Assembly (NCBI RefSeq): GCF_029581275.1
Contig: NZ_CP120742.1
Coordinates: 6,324,501 to 6,388,500 of the forward strand
Source: Micromonospora sp. WMMD1155
GTDB taxonomy: Bacteria > Actinomycetota > Actinomycetes > Mycobacteriales > Micromonosporaceae
Length of the DNA: 64,000 bases
Direction: 5' to 3'
How positions within the stretch are numbered: position 1 is the stretch's first letter; every line of letters starts with the position of its first letter. Shown here one piece after another: positions 8,768-16,937 of this stretch. Position numbers and translations under genes: made by a program. A model generated the notes under the pieces. It did not search any database and was not told where the DNA came from. It saw nothing but the letters and a program-made list of their open reading frames with translations.

Positions 8768-8976
8768 TTCGGGTCGCCCGGTTCGCGCTCACTCTTCGGG
8801 CCGTACGTGCGGTCACCGCGCACCACGCCCCGTTGGCCGCGATCCTCCTGCAGGATCCGGTTCGCGACCTGGTTGGCCTTGCCGTCGGGCACCCGGCGTC
8901 CGGAGTCGTCGATGGCGTTGCGCAACCGCGCCCGCTGCTTGTCGTACGCGTTACTGCCCGGCCGTGGTCCTGGCAT
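8764..8976 (-). CDS. Small conserved hypothetical protein, 70 aa
   Basis: Charged soluble protein (SNAYDKQRARLRNAIDDSGR, KANQVANRILQEDRG) with AAGGAGG placed 13-19 nt upstream of ATG 8976. It is coupled by a 4-nt overlap to the downstream membrane protein. The VPDGKANQVANRIL segment recalls short actinobacterial proteins of unknown function. No catalytic motif is seen. Confidence 0.6.
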   Translation of the reverse strand: MPGPRPGSNAYDKQRARLRNAIDDSGRRVPDGKANQVANRILQEDRGQRGVVRGDRTYGPKSEREPGDPK

Positions 8977-9049
8977 CTGCTGCCTCCTTCGTCGGCGGTC
9001 TGGGCGTACGGCGGCCGTCTACCCGTCTGCCGCCGGGCCAACCCCGTGC

Positions 9050-9140
9050 CGGCGCGGCCCGCGGACCAGACGGCCGCCGCGCTAGTGCGGCCCGCGAACC
9101 ACAGGGCCGCCCTAGTGCGGCCCGCGGACCACGGCGACCG
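9050..9140. repeat. Tandem copies of the usp gene 3' end
   Basis: The last codons and stop of the universal stress protein gene (minus strand; CTAGTGCGGCCCGCGGACCA read on +, from 9112) recur directly beyond the stop. One copy starts at 9082 (30-nt period) and includes the CTA stop complement. A more degenerate copy lies near 9051 (about 33-nt shift). Confidence 0.75.
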
Positions 9141-9993
9141 GGCACTGCGCGTGGTGCAGCAACGACTGGCTCACCGACCCCAGCAGCAACCCGGACACCT
9201 CCCCGCGCCCCTGCCCACCCACCACCACCAGTTGGGCGGAGCGGGACTCGTCGGCGAGCACGCTGCCCGCGCGTCCGCGCACGGCCCGGCAGGTGAGTCG
9301 TACCGTCGGGTGGCGCTCGGTCAGGCCGGTCAGCCACCCGGCGAGCATCCGCTCCTGCTCGGCGTGCAGCTTCGCGTCGTCGTACACCAGGGGTTGCATG
9401 TCGCCGGGGCCGCTGCTGCCGGGGTGCCGGTAGGCGTGCACCGCGACCAGTGGCACACCCCGGGACACGGCGGTCTCGGCGGCGAAGTCGACGGCGACGC
9501 GGGCGGCCTCCGACCCGTCCACCGCGGCCAGCACCGGCTCGTCGGGTCGTTGCGCGCCGCGGGCCACCAGCACCGGGCAGTCGGCGTACGCGGCCACCTG
9601 CACCGCGACCGACCCGACCACCAGCGCGGAGAAGCCGCCCAGGCCACGGTCGCCGAGCACGATGAGCGCCGCGGTGGTGGACTCACCCACGAGTACGGCG
9701 GCCGCCTCGCCGTCGATGATCTCGCCGCTGATCGACAGCCCGGGTGCTGTCGCCTCGGCCTCGGACACTGCGGCCTCGACCAGTTCCTCGGCCCCGTGGC
9801 GGAGCCCACCGCCCGGTGGCGCACCGGGGGCGGGGGCGGTCGGCACGTGCAGCAGCGGCCAGATGAAGCCGTGCACGACCCGCAGTGGTCGGTGCCGACG
9901 CGCGGCTTCGGTGGCGGCGAGGCGGACGGCCCGCAGCGCCGGCTCCGAGCCGTCCACGCCGACCACCACCGCCGCGTTGTTCGCCGAGTTCAC
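9112..9993 (-). CDS. Tandem-domain universal stress protein
   Basis: The 293-residue cytoplasmic protein is made of two UspA domains (about 8-145 and 152-291). Each ends in the ATP-binding signature G-2X-G-9X-G-S: GDRGLGGFSALVVGSVAVQV in the first and GGQGRGEVSGLLLGSVSQSL in the second. Such double Usp proteins are common dormancy or stress factors in actinobacteria. ATG 9993. The last codons and stop are repeated downstream (9050-9111). The gene stands alone. Confidence 0.88.
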   Translation of the reverse strand: MNSANNAAVVVGVDGSEPALRAVRLAATEAARRHRPLRVVHGFIWPLLHVPTAPAPGAPPGGGLRHGAEELVEAAVSEAEATAPGLSISGEIIDGEAAAVLVGESTTAALIVLGDRGLGGFSALVVGSVAVQVAAYADCPVLVARGAQRPDEPVLAAVDGSEAARVAVDFAAETAVSRGVPLVAVHAYRHPGSSGPGDMQPLVYDDAKLHAEQERMLAGWLTGLTERHPTVRLTCRAVRGRAGSVLADESRSAQLVVVGGQGRGEVSGLLLGSVSQSLLHHAQCPVAVVRGPH

Positions 9994-10109
9994 CGCCCAC
10001 CTCCCGTCGCGGCCAGTATCGCGGGCCCGGACGCCTCCGCGTCGCGATACCGCCGAGCGCGTCGCTGTCGGTACGCTGGCGACGACCGGCCGGGGAGGGG
10101 GCGTCGTCG

Positions 10110-10856
10110 ATGGATGGACCAGACCAGCCGAGCACCGCGCGAATGATCGACTTTTGGCTCGGTGGGGAGCACCACTTCCCGGTCGACGTGGCCGCCGCGA
10201 GCGCGTTCGAGCAGGCGTACGGGTCGTGCGCGCCGGTGTTCCGGGAGCTGCGGGCGTTCCTGGGCCGGGCGGTGCGGGCGATGGCCGACCAGGGCGTGGA
10301 CGGTTTCCTGGTGTTCGGCGCCGGGGTGCCGACGAGGGGCAACGTGCACGAGGTCGCCACCGACGCGACGGTGCTCTACACCGACGTCGACCCGGTCACC
10401 ATCCGGCTGGGCCAGAGCATCCTCGCCGGCAGCGACCGGGCCGGCTACGGCTTCGGTGACGCGACCGACATCGGCACGATCGACCCGGCGCAGCTGCACC
10501 GCTTCGTGCCGGGCTGGGGGCGACGGCCGGTCGGGGTGGTCTTCCTCGGGCTCGCCGCGTTCCTCGACGACGACACGCTGACCCGCACGCTCGACGAGTT
10601 GTATGCCGCCGCGGCGCCGGGCAGCCTGCTCGCCGTGGACTTCGACACCGAGGAGTTGGCGGGTCACCCGCAGGCCCTGGCGATGATGGGGCCGCAGTTC
10701 CGGATGCGTCCGCCGGCGGCGTTCGCGCCCCTGCTGGGTCGTTGGGCGCCGACGGAGGACGGGATCGTCCCGGTCACCGACTGGCGGCCGGAGGGTCCAC
10801 CGCCGCGGGTGCCCGACGCGTTCCACGGCGTGCTGGCGACCCGGGGCGGCGACTGA
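10110..10856 (+). CDS. SAM-dependent methyltransferase, DUF574 type
   Basis: The N-terminus (QPSTARMIDFWLGGEHHFPVD) is the hallmark of the actinobacterial DUF574/methyltransferase-19 family, often annotated as S-adenosylmethionine-dependent methyltransferase. A Rossmann-like core follows (FLVFGAGVPTRGNVHEVA; VLYTDVDPVTI; GVVFLGLAAFLDDD). The usual glycine-rich SAM loop is present only in loose form (GAGVPTRG). ATG 10110 follows CGGGGAGGGG at 10091-10100. The substrate is unknown. At 248 residues it is normal for the family. It lies upstream of the phosphatase gene but has a separate promoter between them. Confidence 0.75.
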   Translation: MDGPDQPSTARMIDFWLGGEHHFPVDVAAASAFEQAYGSCAPVFRELRAFLGRAVRAMADQGVDGFLVFGAGVPTRGNVHEVATDATVLYTDVDPVTIRLGQSILAGSDRAGYGFGDATDIGTIDPAQLHRFVPGWGRRPVGVVFLGLAAFLDDDTLTRTLDELYAAAAPGSLLAVDFDTEELAGHPQALAMMGPQFRMRPPAAFAPLLGRWAPTEDGIVPVTDWRPEGPPPRVPDAFHGVLATRGGD

Positions 10857-10886
10857 CCGCGCGGATTCGGCGTCCGGGGGCGTCCG

Positions 10887-10910
10887 TATGATGCTTGCCC
10901 TGTAGCAAGC
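10887..10910 (+). promoter_or_regulatory. Promoter -10 box with adjoining 6-bp dyad
   Basis: TATGAT at 10887-10892 is a strong -10 box 35 nt before the phosphatase start. It is followed at once by GCTTGC (10893-10898), a 6-nt spacer and GCAAGC (10905-10910). The dyad covers the expected transcription start, as an operator would; the MarR gene downstream is a candidate regulator (inference). Confidence 0.5.
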
Positions 10911-10927
10911 TTCTTGAGAGGACGACC

Positions 10928-12100
10928 ATGGTGGACGTGCCGGACGTGGTGTCGCGCGCGCTGCGCGACGCCCCGCCCGACCAACTGGCGGAGGCGGCGG
11001 ACCGGGTGATCCGGTCGACGATGGGTGCGCTGCGCACCGACGTGTTCGTCGCCGACTACCGGATCAGCGGGCTGTGGCCGCTGCTGGATCCGGACCTGCC
11101 GGCAGCGGGTTTCCTGGCCTGTCACACCATGGCGCAGCGCTGTTTCAGCAGCCAGCAGCCGGTGCGCGACGGCGAGGGTCCGTGCCGGCTGTACCTGCCG
11201 TTGACGGTGTGGGGGGAGCGGCTGGGTGTGCTGCTGATCGAGCTTCCCGAGGTGCCCGGTCCGGCGGTCACCGGCCGCGCGACGGACGTCGCCGGCGCCC
11301 TGGCGGTCGCGATGCGGGCGGCGGACCGGGAGACCGACCGTTACCGGCGGGCACGCCGCCGGGAGCGGCTCACGATGGCCGCCGAGATGCAGTGGGACCT
11401 GCTGCCCGGTCGTAGCGTGGCGCATCGGGCGTTCGACCTGGCCGGTCAGCTCGAGCCGGCGTACACAGTGGGTGGTGACCACTTCGACTGGTCGCTGGAC
11501 GGTGACCGTCTCACCCTGACGGTGCTCAACGGCGAGGGCAGTGGTCTGGCCGCGTCGATGCTGACGTCGGTCACGGTCAACGCGATGCGCAACGCGCGTC
11601 GGTCCGGCGGCGGCCTCGTGGAGCAGGCCGAGCTGGCCTCGGACACCGTCTTCTACCAGCACCGGGGCCAGCGGTACGTGGCCACCCTGCTGCTGGAGGT
11701 GGACACTCGCACCGGTCAGGTACGGGCGGTCGACGCCGGCTCCCCGCACCTGCTGCGGATGCGGGGGCCCGTGGTGGAGCAGATCAAGCTGGACCAGCAG
11801 TTGCCGCTGGGGATGTTCGCCGAGACCCGTTACGAGGTGCAGGAGTTGCACCTCGAACCGGGTGACCGCCTCTTCGTGGTCAGTGACGGGGTGTGGGCCG
11901 CCGAGCCGCCGGGGCGGGAGCCGTACGGGCAGCGCGTGATGGCGCGTTCCCTGCGCGCCACACGGTTGCAGCCGGCGGCCGAGGCGGTTGGTACGGTGAT
12001 GCGCGAGCTGCACGCTTATCACGCGGAGTCCGATCTGCGCGACGACGCGGTCGTGGTCTGTCTGGACTGGCGCGGTCCGCGGGAGCGGGGCAGCGGGTGA
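10928..12100 (+). CDS. SpoIIE/RsbU-like PP2C phosphatase with N-terminal GAF-like region
   Basis: Product of 390 residues. Residues 1-140 look like a GAF-type sensor fold. About 150-385 match SpoIIE-family serine phosphatases: EMQWDLLPGR, then VGGDHFDWSLDGDRLTLTVLN, GLAASMLT, and a VVSDGVWAA...DDAVVV ending. These enzymes usually dephosphorylate anti-anti-sigma factors. The metal-binding aspartate of the usual D-x-x-G-H-G motif appears replaced (VLNGEGSG), so activity may be altered. ATG 10928 follows GAGAGGA. Its stop overlaps a possible GTG of the next (MarR) gene, implying an operon. Confidence 0.8.
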   Translation: MVDVPDVVSRALRDAPPDQLAEAADRVIRSTMGALRTDVFVADYRISGLWPLLDPDLPAAGFLACHTMAQRCFSSQQPVRDGEGPCRLYLPLTVWGERLGVLLIELPEVPGPAVTGRATDVAGALAVAMRAADRETDRYRRARRRERLTMAAEMQWDLLPGRSVAHRAFDLAGQLEPAYTVGGDHFDWSLDGDRLTLTVLNGEGSGLAASMLTSVTVNAMRNARRSGGGLVEQAELASDTVFYQHRGQRYVATLLLEVDTRTGQVRAVDAGSPHLLRMRGPVVEQIKLDQQLPLGMFAETRYEVQELHLEPGDRLFVVSDGVWAAEPPGREPYGQRVMARSLRATRLQPAAEAVGTVMRELHAYHAESDLRDDAVVVCLDWRGPRERGSG

Positions 12101-12153
12101 GGGCCGCCGTTTCGCCGGGCGGCCAGCAGCGCGACGACGGCAGGGGACATCGG

Positions 12154-12618
12154 GTGGAGCGACCTGCGGATCTCGCCGCGGCGATCACCGCGGCTGCCGA
12201 GGCGTTGATCGCCGTCCTCGACTCGGCCGCGTCGCGCCACCAGTTGCCGCCGACCCAGTTGCGGGTGCTCACGCTGATCAGCAGCCGGCAGGAGACGAAC
12301 GTCAACGGGCTGGCGGAGTTGCTGGACGTGGTGCCCTCGTCGGCGAGCCGTCTGTGTGACCGCCTGGAGGCGACCGGGCTGTTGCGCCGGGTGGCCGATC
12401 CCCGCGACCGGCGCGAGGTGCGGCTGGTGCCGACTCCGGCGGCGTTGACCCTGTTGGAGGAGTTGGCCGCGCGGCGGCAGCGTGCGGTGCAGGCGGTGTT
12501 GGACCGGATGCCGACGCGGACGCAGCACGATCTGCTGCTGGCGTTGGTCGGGTTCGCCCGCGCGGCGAAGCAGCCGGCACCCGAGCCGCAGGTCGATCCG
12601 GCGGTGCAGACGGCGTGA
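12154..12618 (+). CDS. MarR-family transcriptional regulator
   Basis: Winged-helix regulator of 154 residues. The DNA-binding part reads TQLRVLTLISSRQETNVNGL, AELLDVVPSSASRLCDRLEA, then a wing with DPRDRREVRLV. GTG 12154 follows AGGGGA at 12142-12147. A GTG at 12097 overlapping the phosphatase stop would add 19 residues and cannot be excluded. Position after the SpoIIE-like phosphatase suggests the pair is regulated together. Confidence 0.8.
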   Translation: MERPADLAAAITAAAEALIAVLDSAASRHQLPPTQLRVLTLISSRQETNVNGLAELLDVVPSSASRLCDRLEATGLLRRVADPRDRREVRLVPTPAALTLLEELAARRQRAVQAVLDRMPTRTQHDLLLALVGFARAAKQPAPEPQVDPAVQTA

Positions 12619-12640
12619 ACACGGCCCGGCTCCCACTAGT

Positions 12641-12783
12641 GTCCTAGGACGCTCTACGCGTGGTGATCCACGCCACAGTGCGGCAAAGCCGCACCGGACG
12701 GCACGCGGCGGCACCTGGAGCTCGGCGCAAGCCCGATATAGTGACAGCGCACGTACCGGCCCGCGATCTCGAGATCGCGGGCC
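12641..12783 (+). promoter_or_regulatory. Promoter and chain of palindromes before the phosphatidyltransferase gene
   Basis: The 292-nt gap between the MarR gene and the next CDS carries GTCCTAGGAC (12641-12650), a GCGTGG/CCACGC hairpin (12658-12673), a GTGCGGC-AAA-GCCGCAC hairpin (12678-12694), a strong -10 TATAGT (12737-12742), and a perfect 26-nt palindrome with 13-nt arms at 12758-12783 just after the expected transcription start. The first hairpins may end the upstream operon; the last would be transcribed in the new leader. Confidence 0.6.
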
Positions 12784-12910
12784 GTGTCAGGGGAGGGGCC
12801 CCGCCCGGGGCCGCAGCAGGGGGAGCCGGCGGTGGCCGGCCCGACAACGCGTACGCCCCTCAGCCACGCCAGACGTCGGCCGGGGCCCCGCGTGCCGTGG
12901 AGGAGGATCG

Positions 12911-13543
12911 GTGTCGCGTCGGCCGGCTCGGGCAGAGCAACCGCCGGACACCGGTGACCAGACCCCCGGCAACCAGGTGCTCACCCTGCCCAACCTGATC
13001 AGCTTCGGACGGCTGCTGGGTGTCCCGCTGTTCCTCTACCTGTTCCTGGTCACCCGGGCCGACGTCGCGGCGATCGTCGTGCTCGCCATCGGCGGCACCA
13101 CCGACTGGGTCGACGGTTGGATCGCCCGCCGCCTGCGCCAGGTGAGCCGCCTCGGTGAGTTGCTCGACCCCCTCGCCGACCGGCTCTACATCCTCGCCAC
13201 CCTGGTCGCCTTCACCGCCCGCGAGATCGTGCCGTGGCAGTTCACCGCGGCCCTGCTGGCCCGCGAGCTGCTCCTGCTCGGTTCGCTGGCGGTGCTGCGG
13301 CGCTACGGCTACGGGCCGCCGCCGGTGCACTACGTGGGCAAGACCGCCACGTTCCTGTTGCTCGCGGCGTTCCCGGTGCTGCTGTTGGCCACCGAGTGGA
13401 GCGCCGGGGCGACGGCGACGGCCGCGATCGGCTGGGGGCTGGCCTGGTGGGGGTTGGTGCTCTACTGGGTGGCCGGCGCGATGTACGTCGTCCAGGCGGC
13501 GCGGTTGGTGCGCGCGGCCCGCGGCCCGGGGGCGGCGGCGTGA
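12911..13543 (+). CDS. CDP-alcohol phosphatidyltransferase family protein
   Basis: The 210-residue membrane enzyme of phospholipid synthesis carries the full family signature D-x2-D-G-x2-A-R-x8-G-x3-D-x3-D in TDWVDGWIARRLRQ...GELLDPLADR (about 58-85). It joins a CDP-linked lipid to an alcohol acceptor, such as glycerol phosphate in PgsA-like enzymes; the acceptor cannot be read from sequence. About five further hydrophobic helices are present. GTG 12911 follows AGGAGGA at 12901-12907. It overlaps the DUF881 gene by 4 nt (GTGA), so it leads an operon of cell-envelope genes. Confidence 0.85.
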   Translation: MSRRPARAEQPPDTGDQTPGNQVLTLPNLISFGRLLGVPLFLYLFLVTRADVAAIVVLAIGGTTDWVDGWIARRLRQVSRLGELLDPLADRLYILATLVAFTAREIVPWQFTAALLARELLLLGSLAVLRRYGYGPPPVHYVGKTATFLLLAAFPVLLLATEWSAGATATAAIGWGLAWWGLVLYWVAGAMYVVQAARLVRAARGPGAAA

Positions 13544-14484
13544 GCGCGCCGCGGCTCGGGAAGCCCGGCCAGGACCGGGTGTACGCGCCGGACTTCCTCA
13601 CCGAGCTGTTCCGCAACCCGCTTGATCCGGGGTACGCGGACGCGGCGGCTGCCCGTCGGCAGTCGGCGGCGTCCGGGCCGGTGCGGGGGTGGCGGGGCTG
13701 GTCGTCGCGGTCGGTCAGCCTGGTCGTGGTGGTGATGCTCGGTTTCCTGTTCGCTGTCGCTTACCGGCAGACGATGGAGGACGAGCCGGGGCGCAGCCAG
13801 GCCCGTTCCGGGTTGGTGACGCAGATCAAGGAGCGGGAGAGTCAGACCGACCGGTTGTCCACGCGGGCGGACCAGCTGCGCGAGGAGGTCAGCCGGCAGC
13901 GGGACGCGGCGTTGAGCGGTTCGGCGGCGGCGCGGCTGCGCAACCTGGAGGCGAGCACGGGGCTGGGTCGGGTGCGTGGTGACGGTGTGGTGGTGCGGTT
14001 GGCTGACGCGCCGGACAACGCGGACGCGGTGACCGGTGCTGGTGCCGGCCCGCCGCGGGTGCTCTACAGCGATCTGCAGGGGGTGGCCAACGCGTTGTGG
14101 AGTGCCGGCGCGGAGGCGATCGCCATCAACGGGCAGCGGTTGACGTCGACGTCGACGATCCGGTCGGCGGGTGAGGCGATGTTGGTGGATTTCCGGCCGG
14201 TGACCGGGCCGTACGAGGTGTCGGCGATCGGGCCGGGTTCGATGCGGCGCAAGTTCGAGGACAGTCGCAACGCGGCGCTGATGCGGGAGGTGTCGCAGAA
14301 GACCGGGTTGTCGTTCGGGGTGCGGGAGTCGGACGACCTCACCCTGCCGGCGGCTCCGGAGCCGCAGCTACGCTACGCCAAGCCGTCGGTCAGTCCGAGC
14401 CCTTCCGCGTCGGGTGTCCGGTCCGGCAGTCCCGGGTCGTCCGGTCCGACGACGACCGTTAGCCCCTCCGGAGGTGGCCGATGA
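13540..14484 (+). CDS. DUF881 family protein (first copy)
   Basis: The 314-residue protein has a cytoplasmic N-terminus, one membrane helix (about 58-73, SVSLVVVVMLGFLFAVAY), a coiled-coil stretch (about 85-135) and the extracytoplasmic DUF881 domain with GDGVVVRLADAP, VLYSDLQGVANALWSAGAEAIAINGQRL and GPYEVSAIG. The tail (about 275-314) is Ser/Pro/Gly-rich and disordered. The family often flanks a small basic membrane protein in actinobacteria and Firmicutes, and its role is unresolved. GTG 13540 overlaps the previous stop; the stop overlaps the next ATG. Confidence 0.85.
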   Translation: MSAPRLGKPGQDRVYAPDFLTELFRNPLDPGYADAAAARRQSAASGPVRGWRGWSSRSVSLVVVVMLGFLFAVAYRQTMEDEPGRSQARSGLVTQIKERESQTDRLSTRADQLREEVSRQRDAALSGSAAARLRNLEASTGLGRVRGDGVVVRLADAPDNADAVTGAGAGPPRVLYSDLQGVANALWSAGAEAIAINGQRLTSTSTIRSAGEAMLVDFRPVTGPYEVSAIGPGSMRRKFEDSRNAALMREVSQKTGLSFGVRESDDLTLPAAPEPQLRYAKPSVSPSPSASGVRSGSPGSSGPTTTVSPSGGGR

Positions 14485-14813
14485 TCGCGGTGCTGGCGTT
14501 GCTCGCCGGGGTGGTGCTCGGTGTGTGGCTTGATCCCACGGTGCCGGCGGCGTTGCAGCCGTACCTGCCGATCGCGGTGGTGGCCGCGTTGGACGCGGTG
14601 TTCGGTGGGGTGCGGGCGAGGTTGGACCGGATCTTCGACGACAAGCAGTTCGTGGTGTCGTTCATCTCGAACGTGCTGGTCGCCGGTCTGATCGTTTATC
14701 TGGGTGACCAGTTGGGGGTGGGCGGGCAGTTGTCCACCGGTGTGGTCGTCGTGCTGGGTGTTCGTATCTTCGGCAACGTGGCGGCGATCCGTCGGCACCT
14801 GTTCCGGGCGTAG
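14481..14813 (+). CDS. sbp: Small basic family protein (DUF1290)
   Basis: A 110-residue membrane protein with three to four hydrophobic segments: MIAVLALLAGVVLGVWL, LPIAVVAALDAVFGG, FISNVLVAGLIVYLG and TGVVVVLGVRIFGNVAA. It fits the conserved Sbp family found between two DUF881 genes. ATG 14481 lies inside the end of the first DUF881 gene (ATGA overlap). No enzymatic motif. Confidence 0.88.
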   Translation: MIAVLALLAGVVLGVWLDPTVPAALQPYLPIAVVAALDAVFGGVRARLDRIFDDKQFVVSFISNVLVAGLIVYLGDQLGVGGQLSTGVVVVLGVRIFGNVAAIRRHLFRA

Positions 14814-14823
14814 GTTGGTTGCG

Positions 14824-15828
14824 ATGAGTGACGAGCAGACGGACACGGGGACGGGGTGGCCGCAGCCGGCGGGTCCGGCGCGGCCGGGTGGGCCGGCGGG
14901 TGAGCCGGATCCGCGGCCGGATGCGCCGGATCCGGACGAGTTGAGTCCGTTGGCGCCGCAGGAGGAGCCCGGCGAGCCGAAGCCGGCGTCGGGTGACGAG
15001 GCTGTGGTGGAGCCGGTCGACGACGGCGCGACGGTGGACCTGAGCGCGGTGCCGCGGTCGGGGGAGCCGGTGTCGGGTTCGGACGGGTCGGCGGAGCCGG
15101 TGGGGGAGTCCGCGCCGGTGGTGGCCGGCCGGTCCCGGTTGACCACGGCCGGGGTGATGATCGTCGCGTTGCTGGTGTTGTTGGGTTTCACGTTGGTCGT
15201 GCAGTTGAAGACGACGTCGACGGACCCGACGTTGGGGGCGACGCGGCAGGAGGACCTGGTCCGGATTCTGTCGGATCTGGATGCGCGGGAGAACCGTCTT
15301 CAGCAGGACATCCGCGCTCTGGAGGACAGTCAGCGGCAGTTGCGGTCGGGTGAGCAGGGTCGTCAGGCGGCGTTGGACGAGGCGACGCGGCGGGCGGACG
15401 AGTTGGGGATCCTGGCGGGGACGTTGCCGGCGGTGGGTCCGGGCCTGACGGTGCAGTTCGATTCGGGTGTCAAGCCGATCACGGCGAACCGGGTGTTGGA
15501 CGCGGTGCAGGAGTTGCGGGGCGCGGGCGCGGAGGCGATGCAGATCGCGGGTGGTGACCGGGCGACGGTGCGGATCATCGCGTCGACGTACTTCCTCGAT
15601 GGGGACAACGGGTCGTTGGTGGTGGAGGGGCGTCGGTTGACGGGCCCGTACACGATCACGGTGATCGGTGATCCGGCGACGATGCGTACGGCGTTGAACA
15701 TTCCTGGTGGGGTGGTGGCGTCGGTCCGGGGTGGCGGCGGTAACGTGACGTTTGGGGAGCGTGAGGTTGCCGAGGTTTCGGCGCTGCACGTGCCGATCAA
15801 GTTGGAACACGCCCGTCCGGTCTCCTGA
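14824..15828 (+). CDS. DUF881 family protein (second copy)
   Basis: Product of 334 residues. Residues 1-105 are a disordered Pro/Glu/Asp-rich cytoplasmic region, followed by one membrane helix (about 107-125, GVMIVALLVLLGFTLVVQL), a coiled coil (about 138-190) and a DUF881 domain with GPGLTVQFDSGVKPITANRV and GAGAEAMQIAGGDRATV. ATG 14824 comes 10 nt after the small basic gene. The acidic tail distinguishes it from the first copy and may bind a cytoplasmic partner (inference). Confidence 0.85.
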   Translation: MSDEQTDTGTGWPQPAGPARPGGPAGEPDPRPDAPDPDELSPLAPQEEPGEPKPASGDEAVVEPVDDGATVDLSAVPRSGEPVSGSDGSAEPVGESAPVVAGRSRLTTAGVMIVALLVLLGFTLVVQLKTTSTDPTLGATRQEDLVRILSDLDARENRLQQDIRALEDSQRQLRSGEQGRQAALDEATRRADELGILAGTLPAVGPGLTVQFDSGVKPITANRVLDAVQELRGAGAEAMQIAGGDRATVRIIASTYFLDGDNGSLVVEGRRLTGPYTITVIGDPATMRTALNIPGGVVASVRGGGGNVTFGEREVAEVSALHVPIKLEHARPVS

Positions 15829-15888
15829 CCGGCGCGGCCGCGCCGGACCCGGGTGGTCCGGGGCACCGATGGATGAAGGACGCGTCTG

Positions 15889-16269
15889 GTGATTCCTGAG
15901 GATCTGCGATACACCGCCGAGCATGAGTGGGTGGCGGGTGACGGCACGGGTGTGATCCGGGTCGGCATCACGCACTTCGCGCAGGACGCGTTGGGTGACA
16001 TCGTGTACGTGCAGTTGCCCGAGGCGGGTGCGGTGGTCGCGGCTGGCGACTCGTTGGGTGAGATCGAGTCGACCAAGAGTGTGTCGGAGATCTACGCGCC
16101 GGTCGCGGGTACGGTCGCGGCCCGTAACGAGGCGTTGGGTGACACGCCTGAGCTGATCAACACTGATCCGTATGGTGCGGGTTGGTTGGTGGAGATCACG
16201 CCGAATGATCCGACGGCGACGGATGGGTTGCTGACGGCGGGCGCGTATCAGAAGATCACCGAAGGCTGA
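15889..16269 (+). CDS. gcvH: Glycine cleavage system H protein
   Basis: Lipoyl carrier of 126 residues that shuttles the aminomethyl group between the P, T and L proteins of glycine cleavage. It shows YTAEHEWV (9-16) and the lipoylation motif GEIESTKSVSEIYAPVAG with Lys at about 64. GTG 15889 is preceded by AAGGA. gcvP lies 8.6 kb downstream and gcvT is not in the window. It precedes garA, whose product controls glutamate and 2-oxoglutarate metabolism. Confidence 0.95.
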   Translation: MIPEDLRYTAEHEWVAGDGTGVIRVGITHFAQDALGDIVYVQLPEAGAVVAAGDSLGEIESTKSVSEIYAPVAGTVAARNEALGDTPELINTDPYGAGWLVEITPNDPTATDGLLTAGAYQKITEG

Positions 16270-16310
16270 GTGAGCTTGTTCCGGCGCGTGGGCTGTCTGC
16301 GCGCGTCCGG

Positions 16311-16339
16311 TTGCCCTGCATTTCGGCGCTGGCTAGGCT
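16311..16339 (+). promoter_or_regulatory. Promoter for garA
   Basis: TTGCCC (16311-16316) and TAGGCT (16334-16339) are separated by 17 bp, matching a housekeeping actinobacterial promoter. The start would be near 16346, leaving a leader of about 140 nt before garA. Confidence 0.6.
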
Positions 16340-16484
16340 CGCCCAGTCGACCGAGAACCCAAATAGTTGAGCGTTGCGGAATTGCCTTCCCGGGCACGGG
16401 GAGCCAGCCGCCGGGTGTTCACGTGCCCGGCGGCCAGACCCGCCATTACCCGACGCCGACCGAACAGATCCGTGAGGTGGTCCC

Positions 16485-16937
16485 ATGACGCGGCCAGACG
16501 ACGAGTTCCCCCCGCTCGACGTCACTTCGACGCTCAATCTCGGTTCGCTCGACGAAGTGCTGGAGGGGCCGGACACCGATGTGGTGCCGAGCCGGATGTC
16601 CGGTTCGTTGCCGCCGGGTATGGCGCTGCTGGTGGTTCGTCGAGGCCCGAATGCGGGTGCCCGGTTCTTGTTGGACCACGATGTGACGACCAGTGGCCGG
16701 CATCCGGACAGTGACATCTTCCTCGATGACGTGACGGTGTCGCGTCGGCACGCGGAGTTCCACCGTGACGGTGGGACGTTCACGGTGCGGGACGTGGGTA
16801 GCCTGAATGGCACGTACGTGAATCGTGAGCGTGTCGAGGCGGCCACGTTGAGCAATGGTGACGAGGTTCAGATCGGTAAGTTCCGGGTGGTGTTCATCGC
16901 CGGTCCGCGCCCGGAGGAGGAGGCCGGCCGGGGGTGA
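16485..16937 (+). CDS. garA: FHA-domain regulator GarA/OdhI-like
   Basis: This 150-residue cytoplasmic protein has an N-terminal tail carrying DVTSTLNLGSL (about 12-22), comparable to the Ser/Thr-kinase phosphorylation site of GarA/OdhI. A C-terminal FHA domain (about 48-140) follows with GRHPDSDIFLDDVTVSRRHA and GSLNGTYVNRE. In mycobacteria and corynebacteria the unphosphorylated protein inhibits 2-oxoglutarate dehydrogenase. ATG 16485 overlaps no other gene; the stop overlaps the GTG of ftsR. The garA-ftsR-nuclease-merR order matches the usual actinobacterial neighbourhood. Confidence 0.9.
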   Translation: MTRPDDEFPPLDVTSTLNLGSLDEVLEGPDTDVVPSRMSGSLPPGMALLVVRRGPNAGARFLLDHDVTTSGRHPDSDIFLDDVTVSRRHAEFHRDGGTFTVRDVGSLNGTYVNRERVEAATLSNGDEVQIGKFRVVFIAGPRPEEEAGRG

